Assembly: GCA_963668445.1 (NCBI GenBank)
Contig: OY764335.1
Span: forward strand, 1,364,001-1,428,000
DNA from: Poriferisulfidus sp963668445
Lineage (GTDB): Bacteria; Pseudomonadota; Gammaproteobacteria; Poriferisulfidales; Poriferisulfidaceae
Direction of reading: 5' to 3'
DNA: 64,000 bases
Within the stretch, counting starts at the first letter, position 1. Each line of letters begins with the position of its first letter. This document shows, one piece after another, positions 45,521-53,834 of the stretch. The notes under the pieces were generated by a model. That model did no database searches. It was not told the DNA's origin and saw only the letters and a list, made by a program, of their open reading frames with translations. A program made the position numbers and the translations under genes.

Positions 45521-46561
45521 TTAGCGGCTGCGCCAGAGGACCTCCAGTTTGGCCGCGACCTCGGCAACGCCGACCAGATCCATGGCACCTTCGTACTCCA
45601 GCTTCGCGCCCCATTTTAATTGATTCGCCGATTTTCGCTTGAAGGCCCGGGCAGCCTCATCGTATTTGTTGACGCACCATTGCCGGCTGAAGTACGGGCC
45701 GCTGCGTTCAGGATTGCTGGCGGCGTAGAGCCCGACGACGGGCGTCTTGAACGCGGCCGCCAGATGCGCCGGGCCGGAATCCGGGCAGACCAAGGCGTCG
45801 GCGCTTTGCAGCAGGGCCAGAAACTTCTTGAGCGTGTCCCGGCCGATCAGGTTGAGGGCGGGCCTCTTCATGTGCCTTTCGATGCTTTCCCCCATCCGGA
45901 GTTCCGCGGCGGAAGGCCCGCCGCACAGGATGACCTGCGCATCCAGGGCGTCGATGGCATGGTCGGCGACGGCGGCGTAGCGTTCCGGCCGCCAGTTTCT
46001 GAGGGGATGGCTGGAACAGGGGCTGATGAGGATCGTGAACCGGTCGGCGTCCGCATGCTTGCGGGCGAACTCCCGCGCTTCGTCCGGGATCGCGTAGTTC
46101 CAGCGCATGTCGCGCTCGTGCAGGCCGAGGTATTCGAGGAAGCTGAAGAAGCTGTCGAGCACATGCTGGCGCGGCGCGGACGGGATGCGCTGGCGCACGA
46201 ACAGGGCATGCAGGTTCTGGGCCCGCGTGCGGTCGTAGCCCAGCTTCAGGTCGGCCTTCACGAGCAGGCTGGCGAGGTTGGCGCGCATGGACACCTGAGG
46301 GCAGAGCAGCACGTCGAACCGCCGTCCGCCGAGCTGCGCGGCCATGCGCCGGTAGCTGCCCCGCGCATCGCGCTTGTCGTACTCGATGAACTCGATGCCG
46401 GGAATGCCTTCGACCAGCCGGGCTTCCTGCTTGCCGATGATCCAGCTCAGGGCCGTGTCCGGCCAGTAGGTGCGGATCGTCTGCGCCACCGGCACCATGT
46501 GGGCGACATCGCCCAAGGCGGACAGCCGCAGCAGGCAGATCGCATCCGGGGCGGCGCCCAT
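45521..46561 (-). CDS. Glycosyltransferase family 9 (heptosyltransferase-like)
   Basis: 346 residues from ATG 46561. ICLLRLSALGDVAHMVPVAQ is the N-terminal motif of ADP-heptose:LPS heptosyltransferases, and CPDSGPAHLAAAFKTPVVGLYAAS is the C-terminal donor-binding motif. It is probably a cytoplasmic-face enzyme of LPS core assembly; the acceptor is not defined. It lies 2 bases after the family 2 glycosyltransferase gene. Confidence 0.9.
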   Translation of the reverse strand: MGAAPDAICLLRLSALGDVAHMVPVAQTIRTYWPDTALSWIIGKQEARLVEGIPGIEFIEYDKRDARGSYRRMAAQLGGRRFDVLLCPQVSMRANLASLLVKADLKLGYDRTRAQNLHALFVRQRIPSAPRQHVLDSFFSFLEYLGLHERDMRWNYAIPDEAREFARKHADADRFTILISPCSSHPLRNWRPERYAAVADHAIDALDAQVILCGGPSAAELRMGESIERHMKRPALNLIGRDTLKKFLALLQSADALVCPDSGPAHLAAAFKTPVVGLYAASNPERSGPYFSRQWCVNKYDEAARAFKRKSANQLKWGAKLEYEGAMDLVGVAEVAAKLEVLWRSR

Positions 46562-46563
46562 GC

Positions 46564-47355
46564 TCAGGACTCGGCATCGCGGCCGGCGGCCGGGTCCAGC
46601 ACTTGGGTCTGCACGTAGTAGGCGCTGTGCTTGACGAACACGCCGTGCGCCGCATGGTGCGCAATCAGGATGCCGCGCCAGCCGGCGAGGAAGCCGCCTT
46701 GGAGGAGGTAGCTTTTGAGGAATGTCGCCCACGCCCGCAGCAGCGCCAGCGCCGGATGGATCGCCTTTCTGCCGGGGAACCGCTGCGCGTACGGCACTCC
46801 GTAGGCGTGCGCCTCGAGGCCGAAGCCTTCCCGGTCGCGGCTCTCCTTCTCATGCCACAGCCTGCCGGGCAGCAGTACGACGCGAACGCCGGGTCGCAGC
46901 GCGACCTTCTCATGGACGAGGCTGTCGTTGTAGCGGCCGGTATCCCGGTGGTACAGACGCACCCATTGGTGCCGGCCGACGCCGCCGACGGTGATCGGCT
47001 TGCCGAAGAGCACGCGGGGCCGCCGCATCTTGTAGGCCCGGTTCGGATCGTCCAGCGCGGCGGCGCGGATCGCCTGCCGAAGGCGGCCGTCCAGCCATTC
47101 GTCCGTATCGATGGCCAGAATCCAAGGATGGCGGGCATGTTCGGCGGCCGCGTTGCGGGTCGGGCCGAAGCCGACGAACTCCCCCTCGACGACCCGGACG
47201 CCGTCGAAGTCCGCGCACAGTTCGGCCGTGTTGTCCGTGCACCGATTCAGATACACGACGATGTCGTCGAACATGGCGACGGACGCCAAGCAGCGCCGGA
47301 TCGTATCGGCGGAATTGGCGGAGATGATAACGACGCTGATCGGCAAACTGTACAT
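46564..47355 (-). CDS. Glycosyltransferase family 2 (WaaE/KdtX-like)
   Basis: 263 residues with a GT-A fold. ISVVIISANSADTIRRCL opens it, and WILAIDTDEWLDGRL is the acidic DxD-type motif. RLYHRDTGRYNDSLVHEKV fits the WaaE/KdtX group, which glucosylates the LPS inner core. A C-terminal hydrophobic segment may touch the membrane. It is first of the glycosyltransferase group. Confidence 0.88.
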   Translation of the reverse strand: MYSLPISVVIISANSADTIRRCLASVAMFDDIVVYLNRCTDNTAELCADFDGVRVVEGEFVGFGPTRNAAAEHARHPWILAIDTDEWLDGRLRQAIRAAALDDPNRAYKMRRPRVLFGKPITVGGVGRHQWVRLYHRDTGRYNDSLVHEKVALRPGVRVVLLPGRLWHEKESRDREGFGLEAHAYGVPYAQRFPGRKAIHPALALLRAWATFLKSYLLQGGFLAGWRGILIAHHAAHGVFVKHSAYYVQTQVLDPAAGRDAES

Positions 47356-47483
47356 GGAAGGCGGCCTGCCCGTGGCGCGTTCACGCGCCTCTGGAAAATT
47401 CTGGAGACATTCCTTGCTTCTGAAGCCTCAATTATAGGGCTTTTCGTCTTCCCGGGCCGCTGCGACCCGCGCATTGTCAAACC

Positions 47484-47529
47484 AAAGCTAAAACTTCCTA
47501 TTGCGAAAAAAAGCTAAAACTTCCTATTG
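47484..47529. repeat. Two 20-bp direct repeats, period 26
   Basis: AAAGCTAAAACTTCCTATTG occurs at 47484-47503 and again exactly at 47510-47529, separated by CGAAAA. The units sit in the ~330-base gap (47356-47687) between the divergent GT2 and macro-domain genes; nothing else is visible there. They could be tandem binding sites or an integration trace. Confidence 0.7.
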
Positions 47530-47687
47530 GCGGTCTAGGAAAGCGTCCCGAAAGCCGCCGCGCACCCGGGAAGATTCAGTCGAGGAGTTCCCATCATCGT
47601 GTATCATTTTGAAAGGTCGGCGAGACCCCGCACAGCCGTTGAGGGCAGGCACTAAGCGGATCGCCGCAATTTAGAGCGCAATCGGCC

Positions 47688-48167
47688 ATGATCGAAATTT
47701 CCGTCGGCGACATTACGAAATTGGCGGTGGATGCCATCGTCAATGCGGCCAACAACAGCCTGTTGCCGGGCGGCGGCGTGGACGGCGCCATCCATCGCGC
47801 CGCCGGGCCGGAACTGGCGCAGCATACGGCCACCCTCGGCGGATGCGCGACGGGCGAGGCGAAACTCGCGCCCGGCTTTGCGCTGCAGGCGCGCTGGGTC
47901 ATTCTGACCGTCGGGCCGGTCTGGCGCGGCGGGCAGGAAAACGAAGAAGCGCTGCTGGCTTCCTGCTACCGCAACTGCTGCCGACTGGCGCAGGAGGAAC
48001 GGATCGGATCGCTGGCGTTCCCGGCCATCAGCACCGGGGTGTACGGCTACCCGAAGCCGGACGCGGCACGCGTGGCGCTGACGGCGCTGCGCGAACACGA
48101 AGCATTGTTCGATCGCATCGTATGCTGCTGCTTCTCGGAAGCGGATGCGGCATTGTATCGGGCGTAG
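47688..48167 (+). CDS. Macro-domain protein (ADP-ribose hydrolase-like)
   Basis: 159 residues, single macro domain. ISVGDITKLAVDAIVNAANNSLLPGGG is split over the ADP-ribose site, and AFPAISTGVYGYP is the diphosphate loop. It is similar to YmdB O-acetyl-ADP-ribose deacetylases. It lies 20 bases before the DUF3883 gene, so the two may form a defence or stress pair. Confidence 0.93.
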   Translation: MIEISVGDITKLAVDAIVNAANNSLLPGGGVDGAIHRAAGPELAQHTATLGGCATGEAKLAPGFALQARWVILTVGPVWRGGQENEEALLASCYRNCCRLAQEERIGSLAFPAISTGVYGYPKPDAARVALTALREHEALFDRIVCCCFSEADAALYRA

Positions 48168-48187
48168 CTTGACGAACTTGCGCGCGC

Positions 48188-49087
48188 ATGATGAACCCCA
48201 GCGACCGGCTAGGCGCACCATGGTCGGACGACGAGATCGATGCGATCGTGGCCGTCTATTTCGAGATGCTCGAAATGGAGCATCAAGGCCGGCGCTACGT
48301 CAAACTGCGCAAAAACGAGGAATTGCAGGAACAACTGGGCCGCACCCATCGATCCATCGAATTCAAGCACAGGAATATCAGCGCAGTGCTGCAAAGCCTT
48401 GCCCTGCAATGGATTCCGGGCTACAAGCCGGGCGATCATTACCAGAAAGCCTTGATCGCCGGCGTGGAACGCTACCTCGATGAGCATCCCGAAGCATTCG
48501 CCGAACCGCAACTCGCCGCGCTCGGAGAAAGTGCGGTCGAACAAGAATACCTGGCACCGGAGCAGGCCCCGGACCGCATCCCGAACGTTTTGGAATCAAG
48601 CCACGTGCTGCGGCTGACCCGGAAATTTGATCCGGCAGCGCGAGATGCCCGCAACCGCGAACTCGGCAAGCTCGGCGAGAAGCGCATTCTGCTGTCGGAG
48701 CGCGCACGCCTGGCCGAGGCCGGGCGCAAGGATCTGGCCCACAAGGTAAAATGGGTGTCTCAGGAAGAAGGCGACGGCGAAGGCTACGACATCCTCTCCT
48801 TCAGCGATTCCGGCGCGGAGCGGCTCCTTGAAGTGAAAACTACGACCGGGTACCGGTACACCCCCTTCTACCTCACCGAAAACGAACGCCTGCTATCGCA
48901 AGAACGCCCGCAGGAATTCCGGCTGATGCGCCTGTACGATTTCATACGGCAGCCCAGAGTGTTTCGGCTGGCGCCGCCGCTGGAGGAATCCGTCGTGCTG
49001 AAGCCGGCCAGCTACCGGGCCTCGTTCCACGTGGCACAGCCTGCCGGCGCCCGTGCAAAAGCCCTATGCCAAGTCGTACAATTTTAA
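48188..49087 (+). CDS. DUF3883-domain putative nuclease
   Basis: 299 residues. The N-terminal ~90 residues (WSDDEIDAIVAVYFEML, IEFKHRNISAVL, WIPGYKPG) match a domain found ahead of HNH and other nucleases in modification-dependent restriction proteins. The C-terminal DUF3883 part contains GYDILSF and RLLEVKTTTGYRY, in which the D...E-x-K spacing fits a PD-(D/E)xK active site. A restriction or defence role is likely but untested. It could be co-transcribed with the macro-domain gene. Confidence 0.75.
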   Translation: MMNPSDRLGAPWSDDEIDAIVAVYFEMLEMEHQGRRYVKLRKNEELQEQLGRTHRSIEFKHRNISAVLQSLALQWIPGYKPGDHYQKALIAGVERYLDEHPEAFAEPQLAALGESAVEQEYLAPEQAPDRIPNVLESSHVLRLTRKFDPAARDARNRELGKLGEKRILLSERARLAEAGRKDLAHKVKWVSQEEGDGEGYDILSFSDSGAERLLEVKTTTGYRYTPFYLTENERLLSQERPQEFRLMRLYDFIRQPRVFRLAPPLEESVVLKPASYRASFHVAQPAGARAKALCQVVQF

Positions 49088-49115
49088 TTTAAGTTCGGCT
49101 CATCTACCCTGCCCA

Positions 49116-49880
49116 ATGCTCCCTGAATGCTTCATGCCGCTTGCGACGTACAGCCTCGTGCGCCTAGGCAACGACCACGTCGGCGGCTATCTGGTCGAAA
49201 CCCAGTCCCTGTGGAAATCCACCCGGCTGATCTCTTTAGGCTTGGGGGACGACTGGTCTTTCGAGAAGGATTTCCTGCGCCGCAAGCCAGTGCCGCTGAC
49301 CGCGTACGACGACAATCTGACCGATGCGTACCTGCTGGATCGGGGCTTCGTGCACCTCATCGGCATGCTGGCGTTCCAGAAATCCCCGCTCTCCGTTTTC
49401 AAGAGCTTCTGGAAGCTGCGCGACTACCGGACATTCTTTCAGGGCCAGGCCGTCCATCACCGGCTCATGCCCGGCTACGACGGCGCGTCCTCGAAATCGC
49501 TGCACCGCATTCTTGAGGATGCCGGCCCCGATTCCCCGATCTTCCTGAAAGTGGCCCTCGAGGGCCGGGAATACCATATCCTGAAAGATGTGGTGCGGCA
49601 TGCCGACCGGATCTGCGGCCTGATGATCGAGTTCCACGGCGTGAACTGGCGGCGGCGGCGAATCATGGATTTCCTCAAGGACTGCCCGTTGACGCTGGTC
49701 CATATCCACGGCGACAACAGCCGCCGGTTCCTCGACACGCGGGGCGATCCGTCCATTCTGGAGATGACGTTCGCGAACAACCCGCGCGAGGTGGCCTTCG
49801 GCCCGCTCATCCCGCATCCTCTGGACCGGCGGAACAACACGAATTACCGGGAAGTGGAATTGAAGTTCAGCCTGTACTGA
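49116..49880 (+). CDS. FkbM-like putative methyltransferase
   Basis: 254 residues from the ATG at 49116 (another at 49134). SLVRLGNDHVGGYLVE and SLGLGDDWSFEKDFL look like the SAM-binding start of FkbM-type sugar methyltransferases, and FLKVALEGREYHIL and LMIEFHGV fit the same fold. The overall match is weak, and the N-terminal membrane part often seen is missing. The surface-glycan genes upstream fit such a role. Confidence 0.5.
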   Translation: MLPECFMPLATYSLVRLGNDHVGGYLVETQSLWKSTRLISLGLGDDWSFEKDFLRRKPVPLTAYDDNLTDAYLLDRGFVHLIGMLAFQKSPLSVFKSFWKLRDYRTFFQGQAVHHRLMPGYDGASSKSLHRILEDAGPDSPIFLKVALEGREYHILKDVVRHADRICGLMIEFHGVNWRRRRIMDFLKDCPLTLVHIHGDNSRRFLDTRGDPSILEMTFANNPREVAFGPLIPHPLDRRNNTNYREVELKFSLY

Positions 49881-49949
49881 CGGCGGCAGCGGAGGGAGGC
49901 CGAAGCGCCCGCCAAGGCTTTCCAAGGATGCCTGCCGATTCTCCGCTTG

Positions 49950-50276
49950 TCAAGCCCCAGAATCCGAGAAAGACCGTTCCGGTCCTTCTGCGTCCGTTTC
50001 TCGACAACCCGCCAAGGCCAGCCTCGATCGATAGTTGGACTCTAGGGAAAGCCAGAAGCGTGCGGACATGTCCAAGACCTTTTCGAACCGAAGCGCCGTT
50101 TCCGGCTCGATCGGAGCTTTTCCGGACAGTATCCGACCGATCAGTTTGGCAGGCCGTCCGCATCTCCGCGCGAATTCGGCCTGCGACAGGCCCCGGTCGG
50201 CCAAATATTCCATCAGGATCTCTCCGGGCGCTACGATGACATAGCCCAGATTGACCCGGCCATTCTTCTCCGTCAT
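49950..50276 (-). CDS. HigA-like XRE-family antitoxin without an adjacent toxin
   Basis: 108 residues. APGEILMEYLADRGLSQAEFARRCG and GRILSGKAPIEPETALRFE form the helix-turn-helix, and DMSARFWLSLESNYR is the characteristic HigA continuation. GGAGGC lies 8 bases before the ATG. HigB normally lies directly upstream, but here that region (50277-50536) holds only a promoter/operator element. It is likely an orphan regulator. The same operator controls the PIN-toxin module at 57 kb. Confidence 0.88.
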   Translation of the reverse strand: MTEKNGRVNLGYVIVAPGEILMEYLADRGLSQAEFARRCGRPAKLIGRILSGKAPIEPETALRFEKVLDMSARFWLSLESNYRSRLALAGCRETDAEGPERSFSDSGA

Positions 50277-50324
50277 GATGGAATGCCTCCTAAAAAGTCA
50301 GCCGCTTCCGTACTTCAGGACCGA

Positions 50325-50404
50325 TTGCACGCCGAAACTGTGCTTCGTCCAGATCTGCGAATGGGGCATGCAGGATCGAGCCTGCATTGGGAGAGCCATT
50401 ATAG
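50325..50404 (-). promoter_or_regulatory. Promoter/operator element A (shared with 57404-57484)
   Basis: On the minus strand TATAAT (50398-50403) is followed by the palindrome ATGCAGG-N6-CCTGCAT (50368-50387), just past the expected start of transcription. About 80 bases are clearly related to the element at 57404-57484. Reading on, a short frame HSFGVQSVLKYGSG ends before the HigA-like gene and resembles the first residues of the 57433 protein, so it may be a relic of that gene. Confidence 0.65.
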
Positions 50405-50536
50405 GTTCCTCCGACAATCCACGCTCACGCCCCGTAAAATGGCTCCCGCAGCCGCCTGCATGCTGCCCTCCCCGCCTTCCGAAAAAATCCCCCTCCCCTC
50501 AATGCCAGTATCCTACGCCCCTGCCTCACTGCCGCC

Positions 50537-52123
50537 ATGACCTTTGCTGCCCTCTTCGGCGACGGCTCCGCCGTCTGGCTGTTTGCGCAGAGCTGGCCGT
50601 GGCTGGGTCTGCTCGGCGGAGCCCTTCTGGTCATCGGCTGGATGCGGGCGCCGCGCTTCCTCGGCCTGCTGGCGCTGCTGCTGTCCGCATTCACCGTCCT
50701 CGTCGCGGCACGGGCGTGGGCCGCAGCATCAGAGCCGCCTGTCTGGCAGCTCCTGCTGTACGGCGCCGAGTTCCTCGCCGCTGCCGCTGCCGCAGCGGGA
50801 GCCGCACGCTACCTGTCGGGCCCGTTCGAACGCTGGCGCGAGCACTGGATTCGGCGCAGCCCTCTGGCCCGCGAGACGCGTACGGACATCCGTACGGTCG
50901 GCGGCCTTCTCCCCGAGGCGCACGAAGCGTACGACCCGCACCCGCATTGCGACCGGGACGACCGGCTGTTTCTGGGGCTGGACCCGGACGGCAAGCCTGC
51001 CTATGTGGATCAAGCCCTCTGGCGCAAATCCCACATCGACATCATCGGCATGACCGGCAGCGGCAAGGGCGTGCTCGCCGGCGTGCTGCTGACGCAGGCG
51101 GCGCGGCAGGGCGAAGCGGTGGTGATGGTCGACCCCAAGGACGACGAGTACGCGCCGCGGGTGCTGGCCGAGGCCGCCCGCGCCGCCGGCGTCCCCTTCC
51201 ACGCCTTGGATTTCGGAGCCGCCACCCCGCAGTGGAATCCCCTGCTGAACAAGACTCCGGACGAGATCGAAGAACTGCTGGTCGCCAGCTTCGGGCTGGG
51301 CGAGCGCGGCACCGAAGCCGACTTCTACCGCCTGAACGACCGCCGCGCCGCCCGCGCCTGCGCGGAACTCTACGACGGCGAGCCGCTGCCCGCCCTGCTG
51401 CGCATCTTCCGCGGCGAGCCCGCTGCCAAGCAGGCCGCCAAATTCATGGCCGATCTGGAAGAACTCGCCAACACGCCGTCCGCCGCCGGCGATGCCGGAC
51501 TGGATCTCGCACAGGCCCTCACCGACGGCGCGGTGGTGTATGTGCGCGGTTCGCTGCGCCATGCCCGCCTTCTCAAATTGCAGCGCATGTTCGTGCTGTC
51601 GGTGCTGCAGCACTGCGAGCGGCGCGACCGGCACACGGCCCGGCAGGCATGCCTGTTCCTGGACGAGTTCCGCTATCTGGTCAGCGCCCCGGTGCTGGAG
51701 GCGCTGGCCTCCATCCGCGACAAGCGGGCGCATCTGGTGCTGGCCCATCAGACGCTCAACGACCTGCGCAACGTGCCGGCCGACTTGGATCCGGAGCAGG
51801 TGGTGGCGTCGGTGGCGGAGAACTGCGCACTGAAATTCGCCTACCGCGTCAACGACCCGGACACCGCGCTGTGGCTGGCGCGCATGAGCGGCAGCATCGT
51901 GACGGACGAAGAGACCCGGACGCTGGAAACCGGCGCGCTGCTGGCCGAACGGGCGCAGGAGACCCGGAGCGTGCGGGAGTCCGAGCGGTTTCTGGTGGAC
52001 TCCAACATGCTGCTGTCGCTGCCGCCGCGCTGCGCGGTGCGCTACGGCGACGGCCTCGCGTCGTTCATCTTCACGTCGCCGATGCCGGTGCCGGAGGCCG
52101 CGGAGGCGACGGAATTAGATTAG
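50537..52123 (+). CDS. Lone TraG/VirD4-like conjugative coupling ATPase
   Basis: 528 residues. About four N-terminal transmembrane helices (residues 12-100) precede an ATPase domain. Walker A is GMTGSGKGVLAG near residue 174, DPKDDEYAPRV follows, and Walker B is ACLFLDEFRYL near residue 375. The layout is that of type IV coupling proteins that recruit DNA to a secretion channel. No relaxase or type IV secretion genes are nearby, so it is either a remnant of a conjugative element or an independent function. The last ~145 residues are duplicated at 55.4 kb. Confidence 0.82.
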   Translation: MTFAALFGDGSAVWLFAQSWPWLGLLGGALLVIGWMRAPRFLGLLALLLSAFTVLVAARAWAAASEPPVWQLLLYGAEFLAAAAAAAGAARYLSGPFERWREHWIRRSPLARETRTDIRTVGGLLPEAHEAYDPHPHCDRDDRLFLGLDPDGKPAYVDQALWRKSHIDIIGMTGSGKGVLAGVLLTQAARQGEAVVMVDPKDDEYAPRVLAEAARAAGVPFHALDFGAATPQWNPLLNKTPDEIEELLVASFGLGERGTEADFYRLNDRRAARACAELYDGEPLPALLRIFRGEPAAKQAAKFMADLEELANTPSAAGDAGLDLAQALTDGAVVYVRGSLRHARLLKLQRMFVLSVLQHCERRDRHTARQACLFLDEFRYLVSAPVLEALASIRDKRAHLVLAHQTLNDLRNVPADLDPEQVVASVAENCALKFAYRVNDPDTALWLARMSGSIVTDEETRTLETGALLAERAQETRSVRESERFLVDSNMLLSLPPRCAVRYGDGLASFIFTSPMPVPEAAEATELD

Positions 52124-52162
52124 CCGGACGTCTGAAGCGACGGAAGCAGTACGGAAGCCTAA
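51636..52162 (+). repeat. Direct repeat copy 1: 3' end of the coupling-ATPase gene
   Basis: Positions 51661-52095 are about 99 percent identical to the copy at 55449 onward; the few differences I count in the core are all synonymous. Similarity then falls off after the stop codon and fades near 52162. Confidence 0.85.
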
Positions 52163-52444
52163 TCCAGCGCGGTATCGGGTGGGCGGAAATTTTGGATTGC
52201 GGGCGATGCTAGGATTGATGACATCGCCGTCGAAAGCGGCATGGTCGGAGTTCCGGGAATGAAGACGGAAGCATCCGGCCCTACGCCGACGGAAAATCCA
52301 GAACTGCTGCACCGGCAAACTTCCCAAGTTCAGAAGGCTCGCTTGGCACATCGGCTAAGATGCCTTGAATGCCTCTTTTGAATGCCGATTTCCCAGAAAA
52401 TATTAATCCTCACTTAAACTATATACATCATTATGAATATGTGG
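52124..52444. other. Intergenic region before abiEi
   Basis: About 320 bases. The first 40 are diverged repeat sequence continuing from the coupling-ATPase gene. The last 80 are AT-rich and lead into a promoter. I see no gene in between. Confidence 0.5.
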
Positions 52445-52455
52445 TATAATATAAT
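52445..52455 (+). promoter_or_regulatory. Promoter -10 for the AbiE module
   Basis: Two overlapping TATAAT boxes lie 28-38 bases before the ATG at 52483 in an AT-rich stretch. GAGGA about 7 bases before the ATG is the ribosome-binding site. Confidence 0.5.
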
Positions 52456-52482
52456 ATAGAGTTATTATCCTTTCGAGGAAAC

Positions 52483-53754
52483 ATGGCTAAACGCAACATT
52501 GCCAGTCGTTCTGAGGCTGCGGTTGCGGCGGTATTGCCGCGTACTGTACGGATTCGGCGCATTAGCGAAGACGGTCGTTCGGTTGATCTCAAGATTAATA
52601 GGCAGCCAGTTCAGGTGACGTGGGCTGGCGAGGGCGGGCTGCGCCAAGTGCGCGAGTTGATTGCCCATCGACAGGGACGCCCGAATGTCGTAGCCGCCCG
52701 CCGCATGTCGCCAGGTGCCCGGGAGACGCTTTCGGCCAAGGGCATCGGTTGGGTAGACGAGACTGGTGCCGCGGAGATTGTGCTGGACTCTCTGATCGTT
52801 TCGAAAAGCGGCAGGCCGCCCGTAGCGGAGCCCAAACCGCCGCACTGGACGCCTTCCGTCCTTGCGGCCGCCGAGGCCCTGTTCTGCCGGGAACTAGCCA
52901 CGGTCAGCACCATTCAGGAAGCGACCGGGCTTTCCACTGGCGCTGCCACAAATGCGTTGCGCACTCTTACTGATATTGGGCTTCTAAGATCTGCGGCAAG
53001 TCGCGGGCGCGACTCCGCGCGCCAAATTGCAGACTCGGACCGGATGCTGGATGAGTATGCCACTGCCGCAACCAAAATGAAGCCTACAGCTGCGCTTACA
53101 GTCGGAGTGGTCTGGCGCGACTTCGCCACAGGTTTGAGCGAAGCTGGCCGGCACTGGGAGCGGTCTGGCATGGCATGGGCGGCAACAGGCGCGGTCGCAG
53201 CATCAGTGCTCGCCCCCTATCTCACACGAGTGACGGCAGGGGAAGCCTACGTCGGTGCCAGAACGGTCGCCGAACTCGAATCGGCGGCGGCGCGAGCCGG
53301 GCTGCGGCCCATTGAAGGCGGACGGCTTACCCTCCGTCCATTCCCTACGGTCGCAACCGAGAAACTTGCGAAAGTGGATGGCGGCTTGCGTGTTGCCCCT
53401 TGGCCACGTGCGTACGCCGACTTGCGTGTTGCCGGAGCTCGGGGCGAGGAAGCTGCCGAGCATCTTCGAGAAACTTCGTTGGAGCCCAATATGGTTCAAC
53501 TAGTCGACTATAAGCCTAGCGAACGATCTGCTGAAGCCACATTCACCATATGCGGGAAAAAGTATGTGCAAAAAGTAAGTCTGGTCAAGGGCCGAATCGT
53601 GGCGAACCGCTCGCATTGGATTCAAAATAAAAGCAAGACGATTAAACGGGCACTGGATCTTTTGCTTAGGAAGAACGACGAACTCGTAGAGGACCTCTAT
53701 GTATACAAAGCCATTAAAAAGATGCAGCATGACCTGTTGCGTTCTACGGATTGA
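52483..53754 (+). CDS. AbiEi-family antitoxin (type IV toxin-antitoxin)
   Basis: 423 residues. An N-terminal restriction-enzyme-like fold (RQVRELIAHRQGRPNVVAAR) precedes a winged helix (STIQEATGLSTGAATNALRTL) and an AbiEi C-terminal region. The last ~65 residues (VQLVDYKPSERSAEATF to the end) appear to be an extra basic domain. AbiEi neutralises the AbiEii nucleotidyltransferase and represses the operon. The AbiEii gene follows after 80 bases. Confidence 0.82.
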   Translation: MAKRNIASRSEAAVAAVLPRTVRIRRISEDGRSVDLKINRQPVQVTWAGEGGLRQVRELIAHRQGRPNVVAARRMSPGARETLSAKGIGWVDETGAAEIVLDSLIVSKSGRPPVAEPKPPHWTPSVLAAAEALFCRELATVSTIQEATGLSTGAATNALRTLTDIGLLRSAASRGRDSARQIADSDRMLDEYATAATKMKPTAALTVGVVWRDFATGLSEAGRHWERSGMAWAATGAVAASVLAPYLTRVTAGEAYVGARTVAELESAAARAGLRPIEGGRLTLRPFPTVATEKLAKVDGGLRVAPWPRAYADLRVAGARGEEAAEHLRETSLEPNMVQLVDYKPSERSAEATFTICGKKYVQKVSLVKGRIVANRSHWIQNKSKTIKRALDLLLRKNDELVEDLYVYKAIKKMQHDLLRSTD

Positions 53755-53834
53755 GTGGATTTAAGGATGGATAGGTTGCGCTGCACATGGTTCTCCTGCC
53801 GCAAGCATGTGCATAGGCTATCCGGGGGATTTCG

